Source of the DNA: Campylorhamphus procurvoides
Taxonomy: Eukaryota; Chordata; Aves; Passeriformes; Dendrocolaptidae
DNA length: 64,000 nucleotides
Assembly: GCA_013396655.1 (NCBI GenBank)
Contig: WBMV01006671.1
Location: 1,151,003-1,215,002 of the forward strand
Reading direction: 5' to 3'
The position numbers and the translations under genes are program-made. How positions within the stretch are numbered: the first letter of the stretch is position 1; every line of letters begins with the position of its first letter. This document shows, piece by piece, positions 1-57,889 of this stretch. Under the pieces are notes generated by a model that ran no database searches, was not told the DNA's origin, and was given only the letters and a program-made list of their open reading frames with translations.

Positions 1-3000
1 GCAAGGGGATCCCACAGCTGCACTGCTCCTACCTCAAGGTACCCTAAGTACATTTCTAAGCCTGCTCTTACACACAGGTTCTGTGGGAAGAAGCTGCATT
101 TGTTCAGCTGCCCGTGTGCAGTGAAGGTTAGTTCAGACTGACCCTCATTACGCACAATGCACTTTTGTTCAGGTTACATCCAGACAAGATACTCATTGTT
201 TTATGAGAGCAGACATTTGGAAACAGGATCATGAATCAATGCAGCAACAGCACAAAGCACTGACAGGTATTGAGAGCAAATAGAAAAGAACCTCTACTCC
301 AGAGCTGGGGCAGAACAGTTTGTGCCAGCAAGTGTATAGATACATGACATGGGGAGAACACAGTGACACATATTAACCACATCACTGAAAAAGGACACAA
401 CTGAAGCACACACAAAGAGCAGTCTGCTGACCCTCTGCTGCACTGTTTACAAGGTTATACTGCAAAATACAGTATTTTAGACATTCAGTTCACCAAATGA
501 TCACAAACAGCCCATGAATAGGACAAAGAACATCCAGTGACACTTCTCAACGTACCCAGTTTGAGATCACAAATGCAATTAAAGTAATTCCTGCACAGAC
601 AATTCCACTACAAACATGTTACACAGCAGAAGCAGAATTCTGCAAGCTCTGTATTTCAAACATGCCACGCTCCTAAGTGCACTTCCATTGTTTTCAAAGG
701 ACTCACATGAATGCATTAAGGCTTCTGAATCTCTTAACCAGTGTGCAATGGAAAACAATTTCCTCTAATTTGAAATCAGTTTCCACCAAAGTAAACTCTA
801 GCAACACAACTTCCCTTGAATTCCATCTCAAATCTGCAGAGCACTTGTAGATTCCTCCTCTCAGGAACAAGGTGCACTAAACCCATGTGGCTGTTCAAAG
901 GCATTTGAAATCCTTTCCGCATTTCTTCACTGGATGTTCTCTGCAGCGAGGAAGGTGTTGGTGATAACTAGTTTGCACAGGCAAGGAGAGAGCAAGGAGC
1001 TCTGATGTCTGGTCAGTCCTCTCCTGTTTCCTTCACAGGGCTCTTCTAGGATGGGGTGGAAGGGGAGGATCACAGTGTTGCTGGAGGATGACTGTCCCCA
1101 AGCAGGAAAGGTGTCTCAGTGGTATTCACAGTTCCTCCTCTGGGTTTCCTCTGCAGGCAGCTCTGTCTCCACATTAAGGTAGCTGAGCACAGCACCAGCC
1201 ACACACCTTCCCTGACAGACTCATCTCTCTGCTCTGTACTCTGTTCCTTACAAGTCACTTGCTCCAGTCATTCCACCCCTCTGGCCACCACAGTGCTGCA
1301 GAAGAGTTCAGGGATTTGAAAAACTAAAACCCACTGCTCCTCCCCAAACTCCCAAATCACTCCCTGCTCGTTCCACCTCCACAGCACAAATTAACACCAA
1401 GCTGCCCTGAACATGTGGCAGACACAGGCCACGGACACCACAGCTGTGGCCAAGGTCCAAAACACTGCTGAGTCCTGCTCTACTGATCCATCATTATTAC
1501 CTAGCCTGCTCAGCACTCCAGGAAATGATCCAGCCCTACAACAGCACACAGTTATCTGTACTCATGGTTTCTCACCTATCACCCTGACAACCCCCAGACA
1601 TCAGGCCAAGTAGTCTGATTAGTCTAGGCAGGACCAATAATTTCTATTTTCAAGGCAAAAACCTGACCTGACAAAGCTAACCCTTTGTCAAATACAAAGC
1701 AAGAAATGACACATCATGTTTTCTTTCAAACAATGTTTTTACTGCAAGTTCTTTGCAAATATTTGTATAGTCATTACAAAAAATACCAAAGAAAAATTTC
1801 CGTCTATTCAATTTCAGAGAGTCATAATTTACAAAAAAATAAATAGCTTTACTCTAAGGACAACAATTGCCTAGTATTAAGGTCAGCAATATCAATCACA
1901 GAAGTCCACATTCTCAGTGCTGAGTATTTGTGTCCATCTGACTTAGTTTGCCTTCTTCCAGCATTTTCCTTTAAAATAAGACTAATCAGAACATTAGAAA
2001 AGTAACTTTTTTCTTACCACCAAAGTAAACTGAAATGAAAATACAACCTGGATCTTGAAAACCAGACTCCATTGCTAAATGAATTGTTAGACCCCTCTGA
2101 CACACAACTTTAAAAACAGTAATTTTTTTTAAACAACTGTAACAGAACATTTTCCCACAAAATTTAAGAGTCAACAGCAGCAGCATGAAGGGCATGTTTC
2201 TTTGATATAAGGCTAATGGTCCTTGATGTGGCAGAGCTTCTATTAAAGCACAGAACTGCCAAAGCCAAGGGTATTACAATCAACATCACACCGAGCCTGC
2301 AATCTCTGCTCAGGCAAATCCTCACTTCTCAGCCTCGTCCCCTCAGGTGTCACCAGGAGTGGGCACCCAAGTCAAAATTCCTGAGTGAGCTGGGTGTAAA
2401 ATCAGGTACTGCACACTGCAACACACCAGCTGCTGCACCAATTTGGTTTTGGAGTGATTGTCGTTCCAGACATGCTTAAATACTGCTATGAAGTTGACTG
2501 TGCTTTTTGACATCAGCACTACTGACATTACAGAGAACTTGCTGCTATATGCTGTAAACACATGAAACCTTTAGGACAATGCATAAAGCATTAACCACAT
2601 ACAGTAAATGCCATAATGAGAAAGTCTGGCACACATGTTATTTCACAAGAAGAAAAATCTTTGGACTATAGTACTATATGCCACAAAATGTTCCAAGTGC
2701 ATCCCACAATAGATGGCTCATCAAATGAGGAATCTGCAAACAAGCAAATAACTAGCATTTGCAAAAATGGTTTAAACAAAAAAAGGGAGGGAACTTCAGA
2801 ACATAAGAGCAGATGAGAAGTAAAAGCTTTTCTCAGCTTCTCTGATGAATCACTCTGCCTTATATTTGAGCTTATAATGACAGATTTCAGGCAAAAATTA
2901 GAAGTCTCTGAAGTGTTTTGCACAGTGTATGTGCTTCTCCTAAAGTTGGCTAAAATCAATACTAAGGAGAAATGAAAAAAAAAATTGCATTTTTATGTTA

Positions 3001-3134
3001 CTTCCATCGCAACGCTCTGGCTGACTTCACTATGTCTCAGACTGAGCTGTATGGTTCATTCCAGCTCAGGGGAGTTACAGTTCTCCAAATGTATCACCTC
3101 CCTCTTCCCCACAGGAATTAACCAAGTTCAAATG
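1..3134 (-). other. ABCC1 3' UTR and downstream DNA, no coding exon seen
   Basis: No ORF here resembles a known protein. The ABCC1 3' UTR must begin at 3134 and run leftward. I found no AATAAA or ATTAAA on the minus strand. Two weaker AGTAAA variants occur at 1738-1743 and 1848-1853, so the transcript end is not fixed. In human the next gene, ABCC6, converges on ABCC1, but none of its exons is recognisable. Confidence 0.5.
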
Positions 3135-49559
<46,425 letters not shown>

Positions 49560-50340
49560 ATTTCCAGTACGGCCCTGCTCTCCCAGGTGCCCCACTGCCG
49601 CAGCCCCCTCCTGCCTGTGCACAGGACCCCGCTGTGCCGGGCCCGCATCGCTCACCTGTGCGCGCCGGGCTGCAGTGCCCGCACGGCACCTGCGCTGCCC
49701 GCTCTCCATTCCGGAACGGCCAGGACAGTGCAGTGACAGGGCTGCCAGCCGGCAGACAGCGCGGCCGGGGCCTCCAGCCCCGCGCACACGGCTCTGGGTG
49801 GCGGTGCCCGGGCACCGTTATTGTTGTTACCCCGAGTGCCGCGGCCCCCGGAGCTCGGTGCCCCCTCCGAGCTGCCGCAAGCCCCGCACACGAGGCTCTG
49901 CCTCCCGGGCGGGGGCACATCGCGCCCGGGCACAGACCGGGGCCCGGCCCCGGCCCCAGGGCAGCGCCGGCACCGCGGGCTCCGCTCCCCCGCAGCCCCC
50001 TCGCCCGGCCGCCGGCCCCCTCCCGCCCNTGCGAGCCCCGGCCCGCCCTGGCCCCGGGGGTCAGCATCGCCCCGCCGCCCCGGGATGTTCTGCCGGAGCC
50101 CGGGATGCCTTTGTTCCATCAGACATCCCCCGGCGCGGAATCGCTGCCCCCCGCCTGCCTGCCTAGGGCAGTGCCCCTGCAGCCTCCCGGGTACCGCGGC
50201 CGCACCGCACCTGCCCGCCGGCATCGACCGCAGCCCCCGGTGGGCATCGCCCCGAGTACCGGCACCCCTGCCGGCCTCAAGGCAGCGTCCGCCGCGTAGG
50301 CCACAGTGAAAGCCCACGGTCGCCTTCGCACAGCTCACTT
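49560..50340 (-). promoter_or_regulatory. CpG island, probable ABCC1 promoter region
   Basis: A sharp change from AT-rich DNA to about 0.8 kb of very GC- and CpG-rich sequence upstream of ABCC1 exon 2. It is interrupted by one N at 50029, probably a contig join. Human ABCC1 exon 1 (start MALRGF) also sits in a CpG island far upstream of exon 2. No sequence encoding the conserved 16-residue start was found, so exon 1 may be lost at the N. The long ORFs on both strands are composition artefacts. Confidence 0.65.
49656..49709 (-). CDS. Candidate alternative first exon of ABCC1
   Basis: On the minus strand a good donor (cacag/gtgagc) lies at 49656/49655. An ATG at 49709-49707 with purine at -3 and G at +4 opens 18 codons (MESGQRRCRAGTAARRAQ) that end in phase 0, the phase needed to join exon 2. 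The frame stays open further upstream to an ATG at 49787. There is no resemblance to the conserved ABCC1 start. Chance is a real alternative in GC-rich DNA. Confidence 0.2.
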
Positions 50341-52198
50341 TTCAACGCCAACCAGTTAACACTGGTTTTGAAGCCCTGAACTAGTTCAAGTTGATCAGCA
50401 CGAACTGAACCAAACCCAGTCCATCCATAACCAGGTTTGCAGCAAAATAGGTACTAGTTGAGCTAACTGCACAGCCCTGTGGTTGCACTGGGTTGTGTCT
50501 CAAGGTGCACTCTTCACATCCTACTTAAAATGCATCAGTTAAACCCACAGACAGAATCAATGCTCAGCTGACTACTAGACTAGACCAGCTGGAGTACAGT
50601 GGCACAGATGTAGCAATGGCATCTTATGCTGCAGCAAAAAAGCTGAGTGGTTACATTCTACCCTACAGTAACATCTGACAGGTTTAATCACACGAGTTAC
50701 ATAAAAAACCTCAATTTAAAATGTTTCTTTCCATCCAGAAGAATTAGAGTAACAGACGAAGTTGTTAGAAAGAGACAGGTCTCACCTGTCATATAACTAA
50801 AAAGCAGGCATCAAAAATACAAAAAACATATCACAGATTGCTTCTTTACTCACCTGCACGTTTTCACTGCGGTTTCAACACTGTGCTGGTGGTGGCTGGA
50901 TTATCCGACTGCAGCATTTCTGGTCTCGTCCCCCAGCTCTCTCACTCCCAGGGTGTGGAGGAGCAGCAGCTGCAGCTGAGTTCAGCCCACACCGAGGTCT
51001 CATCTGCACTGATGAACTGAGCAGAATCATCGGGGAAAAATCAAACCAAACATATTGAATCATGTGTCAGAAGTTTTACGAGTTTGTGACAGTTTAACCT
51101 ATACCTTAGTTCATGCCATGTTATAATACTGCAAGAGAACAGCTACACGCTGTATGATTCCTTTTATTTTTATGCACTCGCTATATTAATCTTAAAATCA
51201 TAATATTTGGGTGGGTTGTTTTTTGATGTCTCAATGCTCACTATGACTGTTGAAAAAGTTGTATCACAGTCTCCAGTATTTGTTATCTTACTGCCCCACA
51301 GCTGACAGGAATTCTCTTTTTGTTCCAGGTGTTCTGCAGCACATATAAATGATAATAGCTCTGACAATTAACACAAGCTATTCCATAGCTGATTTGGAAG
51401 AGCTTTTCTCTTTTAATGGCACTATTAATAAAATAGCAAAGCAGAAAAATGCTAAAAAGATAATACAACATCTAAGAGCTTACAGTTTTAACACACGTTC
51501 TGTGTGCAATATAAACTTACAGCTGAAATGATACAGCAGAAGAGTACTTAGAATATAGAGATCATATGCCAGGGATTGTTCCAAACAAGAAGACAGTAAA
51601 TAAGCACAAAGTGAGGCGGGTCATGAAAAATCCATTTTTACCTACACATGTTTTTCTCAAGATATTATTGTAAGCTAAAAGACTAATAAAATTTAAGTTA
51701 CACATACAGGATCCAAATCTTCCAATTAGTTCAACATAATAATTTTTCCAGCTTCAAACCATCCCAGTGTCACCAATGGTCATGCACCAAGTTGATGATG
51801 TTTCTCATCAAGTAAGGATACTTGGATCTGCACCTCAAATTAGTTCCTTTCCAATTAATTCCATCTCCTTCCCTTGGAAACTGTAAGCATCAGCAACAAA
51901 GATGTAAACCAAAATGCTGTCAAAATACACAATAAATGTGAGAGGAAGCAGAGGAGTTCAGAAGAAAAATGTAGCAGACTCAAAATACTTATTGTGGAGG
52001 AGAAAAGACAAAGCTGACAAAAGCCCAAACCTGCAGAGACATGGAACCAAAGTCTCCAAGTACCAGAAAGTAACTGATTTATCAAACCATCATTACAACA
52101 GCATCTTTTAAAACATAACAATGCAAGAAATAGAAAGTGCAATCTTGTTTAACAAGGGTTTTCCTGGCAATCAGGAAAAAAAAAAGAACCACGCAGAG
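50341..52198. other. Intergenic DNA between ABCC1 and CEP20
   Basis: About 1.9 kb of ordinary AT-rich sequence between the two GC-rich promoter areas. No coding similarity, repeat family or RNA gene recognised. Confidence 0.6.
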
Positions 52199-52467
52199 TT
52201 CTGCAGGATAGAAAATCCAGGGTGGAAAACTGCAACAACTTATCAGCTGCAAATTAGTTGTAATAGAAGAGTGACTCATGGCAGCATGGAGACGTTTGGA
52301 AGGTTGCGGGAAACATGTCTTGACTGTGCAAATGCCTTGGGTGTTAAAGGCAAGGAGCTGTTTGTCCCCAGAGCAGGGTGGCCAAGGGCACGCACTGCTG
52401 TGGCTCATGGACAGGCACTGTTGGGGTCGGGAAACAGATCAACTTCACCACGACGTATAAAGGCTCC
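52199..52467. repeat. First copy of a 269-bp duplicated block (assembly artefact)
   Basis: The block from ttctgcaggatagaaaatcc to cgtataaaggctcc appears identical to 53141-53409, at a constant offset of 942. It ends exactly at the edge of the N gap, the usual signature of a false duplication across a gap. Confidence 0.9.
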
Positions 52468-53002
52468 NNNNNNNNNNNNNNNNNNNNNNNNNNNNNNNNN
52501 NNNNNNNNNNNNNNNNNNNNNNNNNNNNNNNNNNNNNNNNNNNNNNNNNNNNNNNNNNNNNNNNNNNNNNNNNNNNNNNNNNNNNNNNNNNNNNNNNNNN
52601 NNNNNNNNNNNNNNNNNNNNNNNNNNNNNNNNNNNNNNNNNNNNNNNNNNNNNNNNNNNNNNNNNNNNNNNNNNNNNNNNNNNNNNNNNNNNNNNNNNNN
52701 NNNNNNNNNNNNNNNNNNNNNNNNNNNNNNNNNNNNNNNNNNNNNNNNNNNNNNNNNNNNNNNNNNNNNNNNNNNNNNNNNNNNNNNNNNNNNNNNNNNN
52801 NNNNNNNNNNNNNNNNNNNNNNNNNNNNNNNNNNNNNNNNNNNNNNNNNNNNNNNNNNNNNNNNNNNNNNNNNNNNNNNNNNNNNNNNNNNNNNNNNNNN
52901 NNNNNNNNNNNNNNNNNNNNNNNNNNNNNNNNNNNNNNNNNNNNNNNNNNNNNNNNNNNNNNNNNNNNNNNNNNNNNNNNNNNNNNNNNNNNNNNNNNNN
53001 NN
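52468..53002. other. Assembly gap, 535 N
   Basis: An unbroken run of N. Any ORF predicted through it is meaningless. It separates a duplicated flank from the fragment carrying CEP20 exon 1. Confidence 1.
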
Positions 53003-53022
53003 CCACCCCACCCCCGCCCTCC

Positions 53023-53034
53023 CGCGCATGCGCA
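53023..53034. promoter_or_regulatory. NRF1-type palindrome in the CEP20 promoter
   Basis: CGCGCATGCGCA fits the NRF1 consensus YGCGCAYGCGCR at every position. It lies 15 bases before the CEP20 start codon in a GC-rich fragment, typical of TATA-less housekeeping promoters. Binding is inferred. Confidence 0.6.
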
Positions 53035-53049
53035 GTGTCCCCTGCCGCC

Positions 53050-53077
53050 ATGGCGACCGTGGCGGAGCTGAGAGCAG
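53050..53077 (+). CDS. CEP20: CEP20 exon 1
   Basis: 28 nt: MATVAELRA plus the first base of Val, followed by gtcggg. Strong Kozak context. It lies on a 137-bp fragment (53003-53139) bounded by the N gap and a single N, so its distance to neighbouring sequence is unreliable. Confidence 0.93.
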
Positions 53078-56000
53078 GTCGGGCCGGGCTGTGCGGGGGC
53101 CGTGAGGGCGGCACGGGGGTGCTGCGGGTCGGGTCGGGCNTTCTGCAGGATAGAAAATCCAGGGTGGAAAACTGCAACAACTTATCAGCTGCAAATTAGT
53201 TGTAATAGAAGAGTGACTCATGGCAGCATGGAGACGTTTGGAAGGTTGCGGGAAACATGTCTTGACTGTGCAAATGCCTTGGGTGTTAAAGGCAAGGAGC
53301 TGTTTGTCCCCAGAGCAGGGTGGCCAAGGGCACGCACTGCTGTGGCTCATGGACAGGCACTGTTGGGGTCGGGAAACAGATCAACTTCACCACGACGTAT
53401 AAAGGCTCCTTTTTATTTTTTTATTGCCCCCTACCAGTGGCCTGGAAACTCATCGTATAAATATTTGATTTTAGAGGAAATGTAAAAAACCAAATTAAAA
53501 AAATCGCAACACCCCCTCCCCCTTCAGTCTTGTTAGTCTCCTGCCTCACATTTTCCTTCAAGCCCCAGCAGGCTGCTCCATCCAGACCATGACAAATCCA
53601 GCTCGTTCACCCATCCCGGCTGCGTTTCCTTTGGGAAATACTTAATGCATTGACAAAATAAACAGTGTTGACTCATCCCAGCAACACGCAGCACACGCAC
53701 ATACCTCCAGCCGCACCAGCGATCCTCAGGCTTGCAGAACACGCCGGGTACAGTTACATTTTGGCAAGTCCTTTTAATTAGAGTCTCATCTTTGGCGAGC
53801 CCTTTTAAGTTAACAGCTCATCCTTCAGAGACTCGGTGCACAACTCCTCCGCTACACACCTGGGAGAAGCTCTCGCTCATTCTCCACGCTTCCTTTCTAA
53901 ATATTTTTATTTATTTTCCCCTCTCCAAATAAAGCTCGCGGACAGCCTTGGAAATCACAGCGGGTGAAGGCTGTGATTTGGCCCTCGGGCGGCACAGGGA
54001 GCTCGGCGGGGTGAGGGGGGCGAGGGCAAGGGCTGTGCCCCCGGGAACGGGGGCCGATAACACAGGGGGGGCCCCGATACCAGGGGGGTCCCCGGAATAG
54101 AAGTTCCCGATAAAAGGGGGGGGTCTCCGATAACATAAGTCCCAAATAACAGGGGTCCCCGGTAACAGAGGGATTCCCCTTGACAGAGGGATCCCCGACA
54201 ACAGAAGTCCTCACTAACAGAGGGGTCCCCGATCACAGAGGGGTCCCTAATAACAAAGCTCCCGATAACAGAGGGGTCCCCGATAACAGAGAGGCCCTTA
54301 ATAACAAACTTCCCACTCCCCGCGGGCTCCCCCAGGCTCCGCTCNGGTCGTGAGGGAGGGCCGGGGGTGCCTCGCCCACCGCGCGGGTCTCGGGGCTGCC
54401 CCCTTCGCCCCTGCCCCGGTGCGGGCTGTGTTTCGGTATATTTCGCTGTTAACCACGTCTTGCTCCGGTCACTCCTGAAATAAGCGAACGTGTGTTTACT
54501 ACCTTGTAAAAAAACACAGCGGCTTCTCTGCAGAGTTAGGTGTTATCTGTAGCGTGCCGGGAGGCGCTGGCGGTGCCCAGGCGCTGACACCTTATCGCTG
54601 CCCCGCACCGCGCCCGTGTCTGGGGCCTTGGGCTTTAAATGAACAGCTGTTTTTCGGGTCACAGTGCTAAAGGACACGCTGGAAAAGCGAGGCGCTCTGG
54701 CCGAGATCAAAGCCAGGATCAGGGCTGAGGTGTTCAATGCGCTGGACGATCAGAGCGAGCCGCGGCCGCCGCTGTCCCACGAGAACCTGCTGATCAATGA
54801 GCTCATCCGGGAGTACCTGGAGTACAACAGGTACAAATACACGGCGTCTGTCCTGACTGCAGGTACCGGGATGCGGTTTTGTCTTCCCCTGAAATAATAA
54901 TATTGTTTGGTTGAGTAATTCCACTGATACTATTCAATTAATAAGTGTGACAATCTGCACAATCTTCTCCTCCTTGGAAATTAATGTACAGAAAACCTCT
55001 CCACAGCTTTACTTGCAGCATTAAGCCAAATCATACCATTAGTTTCTAAGAAAACTTACTCTCTGCTCCTTACCTTTGAGGTAAATTGTTTGACAGAACA
55101 GTGGATGCAAGAGCCAGGAAATTTGCAAGCAACCTGCAAATTCAAAATACCTTTCATAAAATGTTTGACAATATTACTTTAGAGTTGTTTGCCTGATTAA
55201 TTTATCTTTTTACTGCGGCACTTCTTTAATATTTACCTTAGATTGTTTTAGAGTAAAGATAAAAATTGTAATTTGCTATTGCAAATTATACGAGTGTGAA
55301 GCACTGAGTTCCCTGGAATTACAATATACTGTTAGTTATTAATAGTGTAAAAGGAAGGTCTGTGCTCTCATGCTCTTTTGAAGTCTCCTGTTAACTGGTG
55401 GCTTTTTTCTTACCAGTCTTAAGAATTTGGGGAATATCTCTTTTCCAGAATCTGGCCAGCCTGCAGTACCCTTGGATAGACAGTTTCTTGCCAGAGAGCT
55501 GAATGTAGTTGAAGATGCAAGTGGAAAATCAATGTAAGCAGGAATTTTGGAATGCACTGTGTATTCTATATATCGGTGTATTTTTAGTGTTATTACAAAT
55601 TACGTGTAAATGTTCTCAGAATTGAATTGTGACTGGATCACACACCTGCTCTGATGTGCTGGATTCAGCTTCATGATGCCAAACATGGGGCCATTTGCAA
55701 ACATACTCCGAACTCAGTATTACCAACACCATGGCATTCTTCAGATGGTGTCCTTGCACACCAAAACACAAGTCTCTTACCAGGACAGTCTCTGTTTTCT
55801 ACAGAAAACAGATATGATCCGTGCATATCAGTGAGTTGCTTCATAGAGCAGTAAAAAGATTATTTCACTGTGAAATCAGATAAAAATGCACAGTGCTCTG
55901 ATCTAACTGTTCAGTGTTCTCTGTGGCTTGTGCTGTCTCAATCCGTCAGGTTCTTAGGAAGAACCAAGTTTGGAGTGTGCAGTCGTGGGCTGGTCTATAG

Positions 56001-57889
56001 ACCACCAAAGTCTGATCCTTTGAGACTGTGTGAATCCTTCTGACCCACCAGTGAGAATGTGAATCTGTGTTCTTTGTGCTAAGCATGTTCCAGTCCTTCA
56101 CTTACCACAGGATCTGGAGAACATCTCTTAGGCCAAGCTTTTTAGGGGAGTGTTGATGCTCAGGGTGAGCTTAGGTCTGTGCTTATTTATGTAATACTTG
56201 GCATAATGTATTTTAAATCACTAGACATCTGTACGTATTCTAGAAGGGAATACTAAGGACTGAGAAGTCCCAAGGAAAGGGTGTATGTTTAATGCTCAGT
56301 ATTTATAGGCTACTTTTTTAATTTCTCTCTTTAAACAGACCTCTCCTGTATGGAATTATCTCTCATTTCTTACATGGTAGTAAAGAAGAAAGTACCCTTC
56401 CAAAAGTGTCTTTGCTGAATTATCCAAAGCAGAACCTTGTCAAACCACCTACTGAGAGAAATCAAAAAGGTGGGTGCAGTGTCATTTTTGCAGAAGTTTC
56501 ATTTGTGACTAGATTTCCTATACCAGACATATATCTCTGTTTCTTATCTGGTCTAACTAATCTGATTTCTCTAGAAAGTTCTTAACTCTTCAGCTGACAG
56601 TTCTGTAGATGGGCATAAACCTTTTCTGAGGACACAGTTCACATCCCACTGACCACAAAAGCTTAAGCCCTGAGTTCATGGCTCTGTAGTAAACACTGCT
56701 AAATCTTATTTGCCCTTTATGGTCTGCTTTCTGACTAGTTGCAGTTAATACTGCTTAAGCTAAAGGATGGAAGGCTTCATTGGTCCAGTTTTTTCCTTCA
56801 GAGTCTGCTTGGCATATTACTTAATTTTTTACTGTGAGAATTGAATACTATACTGCTATCAACTACTTGGTTTGTATCCAAAAGTTTGAAAAATGTGCAG
56901 CCTCATATCATATTGATATTTAAAAAGTGAGAGAAGTACCAACCCCCTTTTTTAACAGTTAATTCACTGAGACAATGCTGTTTCCCTTCGGCCAGAAGAG
57001 GGGGCTGAAGAAATAGAATTTCCCTACCAAAACTGCTATAAACTTTCTCTTTGTTAGAAAATAATTATTTCTATCAAAAATGTCTCCATTTTAAAAACAA
57101 ACTCAGTGTATAAAAGAACTGTTTTTAAAGTATAACTTTGTCTCAGTTCTGAAGTACAGACTCTGTGCAGGGTCGCTCTTGCCCTGTTGACTCCAATATA
57201 AATTCACATGGATATTTAATTGTTTTACAGTTACAGAACTCAAGATTAATCATAGGACACAACAGCACATTGCTTTTAGAATCAAACAAAAACATATCAG
57301 CTTTAAGGCTTTTAACCTTTATGTAAATACAGTCTGAAATTACTTTCTGCATGTGTTTGTGGCATATGTTAATGCAGACCTAAAGGTAGTGGGTTTGAAA
57401 TACTAATTATCCAGCTATTTTAATTAGGCTGCATATCCAGGTAATCAAACCTATTCATAAACTCAACCTTCCAAGTCTCAAATATGTAACATGTAAATTG
57501 CTTTTCAAATTAGAAATTATCTGGCATATTTACATGCACAAATATTCTATCAGACTGGGGATCCTGACAAAACGTGTGGGTTCTGGTGTTTCTGTTAGTT
57601 CATTTACTATAGCTGAGTTGGAAGTTGTCTGAAATCTAATGTTTAGTAATGCAAAGCCTTGTATCTCATACACTTGCATGGGAACATTTATTTGTAAAAT
57701 TGCCTGAGCTTCCTATGATGATGTTGTTTATCAAAGTTGATAATAGTAGAAAATAACACAGCTTTGGACCTCCAGATGGGTGAGAATATTTGTGTCTGTG
57801 TTTCATTTTCAGACAGAATTCCAGAGCCAGGAAGGATGGCTGGCACAAACATCGAAGAGCCCCTCGTTTTACAAAATATAAGGAGATGA
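53050..57889 (+). CDS. CEP20: CEP20 (FOPNL / FOR20) centrosomal protein 20, five coding exons
   Basis: Small LisH-domain protein of the FOP/OFD1 family, located at centriolar satellites, centrosomes and basal bodies and needed for ciliogenesis in vertebrate cells. Five exons (53050-53077, 54665-54862, 55449-55533, 56339-56469, 57813-57889) join in frame to 519 nt, 172 residues; human has 174 by memory. The N-terminal two thirds match human closely: MATVAELRAVLKDTLEKRGA, then IKARIRAEVFNALDD. A LisH motif (LLINELIREYLEYNRYKYTA) follows at about residues 49-68, then ESGQPAVPLDRQFL. The C-terminal third is diverged but ends with a TNIEE motif like human TNIED. The start is chosen for its gccgccATGG context and human match. 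It is transcribed away from ABCC1. Exon 1 sits on a doubtful contig. Confidence 0.96.
53141..53409. repeat. Second copy of the 269-bp duplicated block
   Basis: Starts directly after the single N at 53140 and matches 52199-52467 base for base as far as I can read. It continues into unique sequence at 53410, so this copy is joined to the CEP20 side. Confidence 0.9.
53410..54047 (+). other. CEP20 intron 1 or upstream DNA, no exon seen
   Basis: AT-rich at first, becoming GC-rich near 54000. No coding similarity. Whether it is intron or upstream sequence depends on where CEP20 exon 1 really belongs. Confidence 0.5.
54048..54320. repeat. Minisatellite, 17-18 bp unit
   Basis: Degenerate tandem copies of gataacagaggggtcccc, best preserved between about 54200 and 54300. 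The GGGG and CCCC runs make it hard to sequence, and an N follows at 54345. Confidence 0.8.
54665..54862 (+). CDS. CEP20: CEP20 exon 2 (LisH)
   Basis: 198 nt after a gggtcacag acceptor. It encodes VLKDTLEKRGALAEIKARIR through YTASVLTA, covering the conserved N-terminal helices and the LisH dimerisation motif. The donor is gtaccg. Confidence 0.97.
55449..55533 (+). CDS. CEP20: CEP20 exon 3
   Basis: 85 nt after ttttccag. It encodes SGQPAVPLDRQFLARELNVV then EDASGKS. The PLDRQFL core is identical to human. The donor is gtaagc. Confidence 0.95.
56339..56469 (+). CDS. CEP20: CEP20 exon 4
   Basis: 131 nt after ttaaacag. It encodes PLLYGIISHFLHGSKEESTL then a variable tail (SLLNYPKQNLVKPPTERNQK). 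The first 15 residues match human PLLYGILAHFLRGTK, after which similarity fades. The donor is gtgggt. Confidence 0.93.
57813..57889 (+). CDS. CEP20: CEP20 exon 5 and stop
   Basis: 77 nt after tttcattttcag. It encodes RIPEPGRMAGTNIEEPLVLQ then NIRR and TGA. The TNIEE segment aligns with human TNIED, and the number of residues after it is about the same. This supports it as the true last exon. Confidence 0.85.

Noticed and set aside
52121..53350. Several open frames of around 300 codons across the N run
   Set aside because: They exist only because N codons are read as open; the sequence is a gap.
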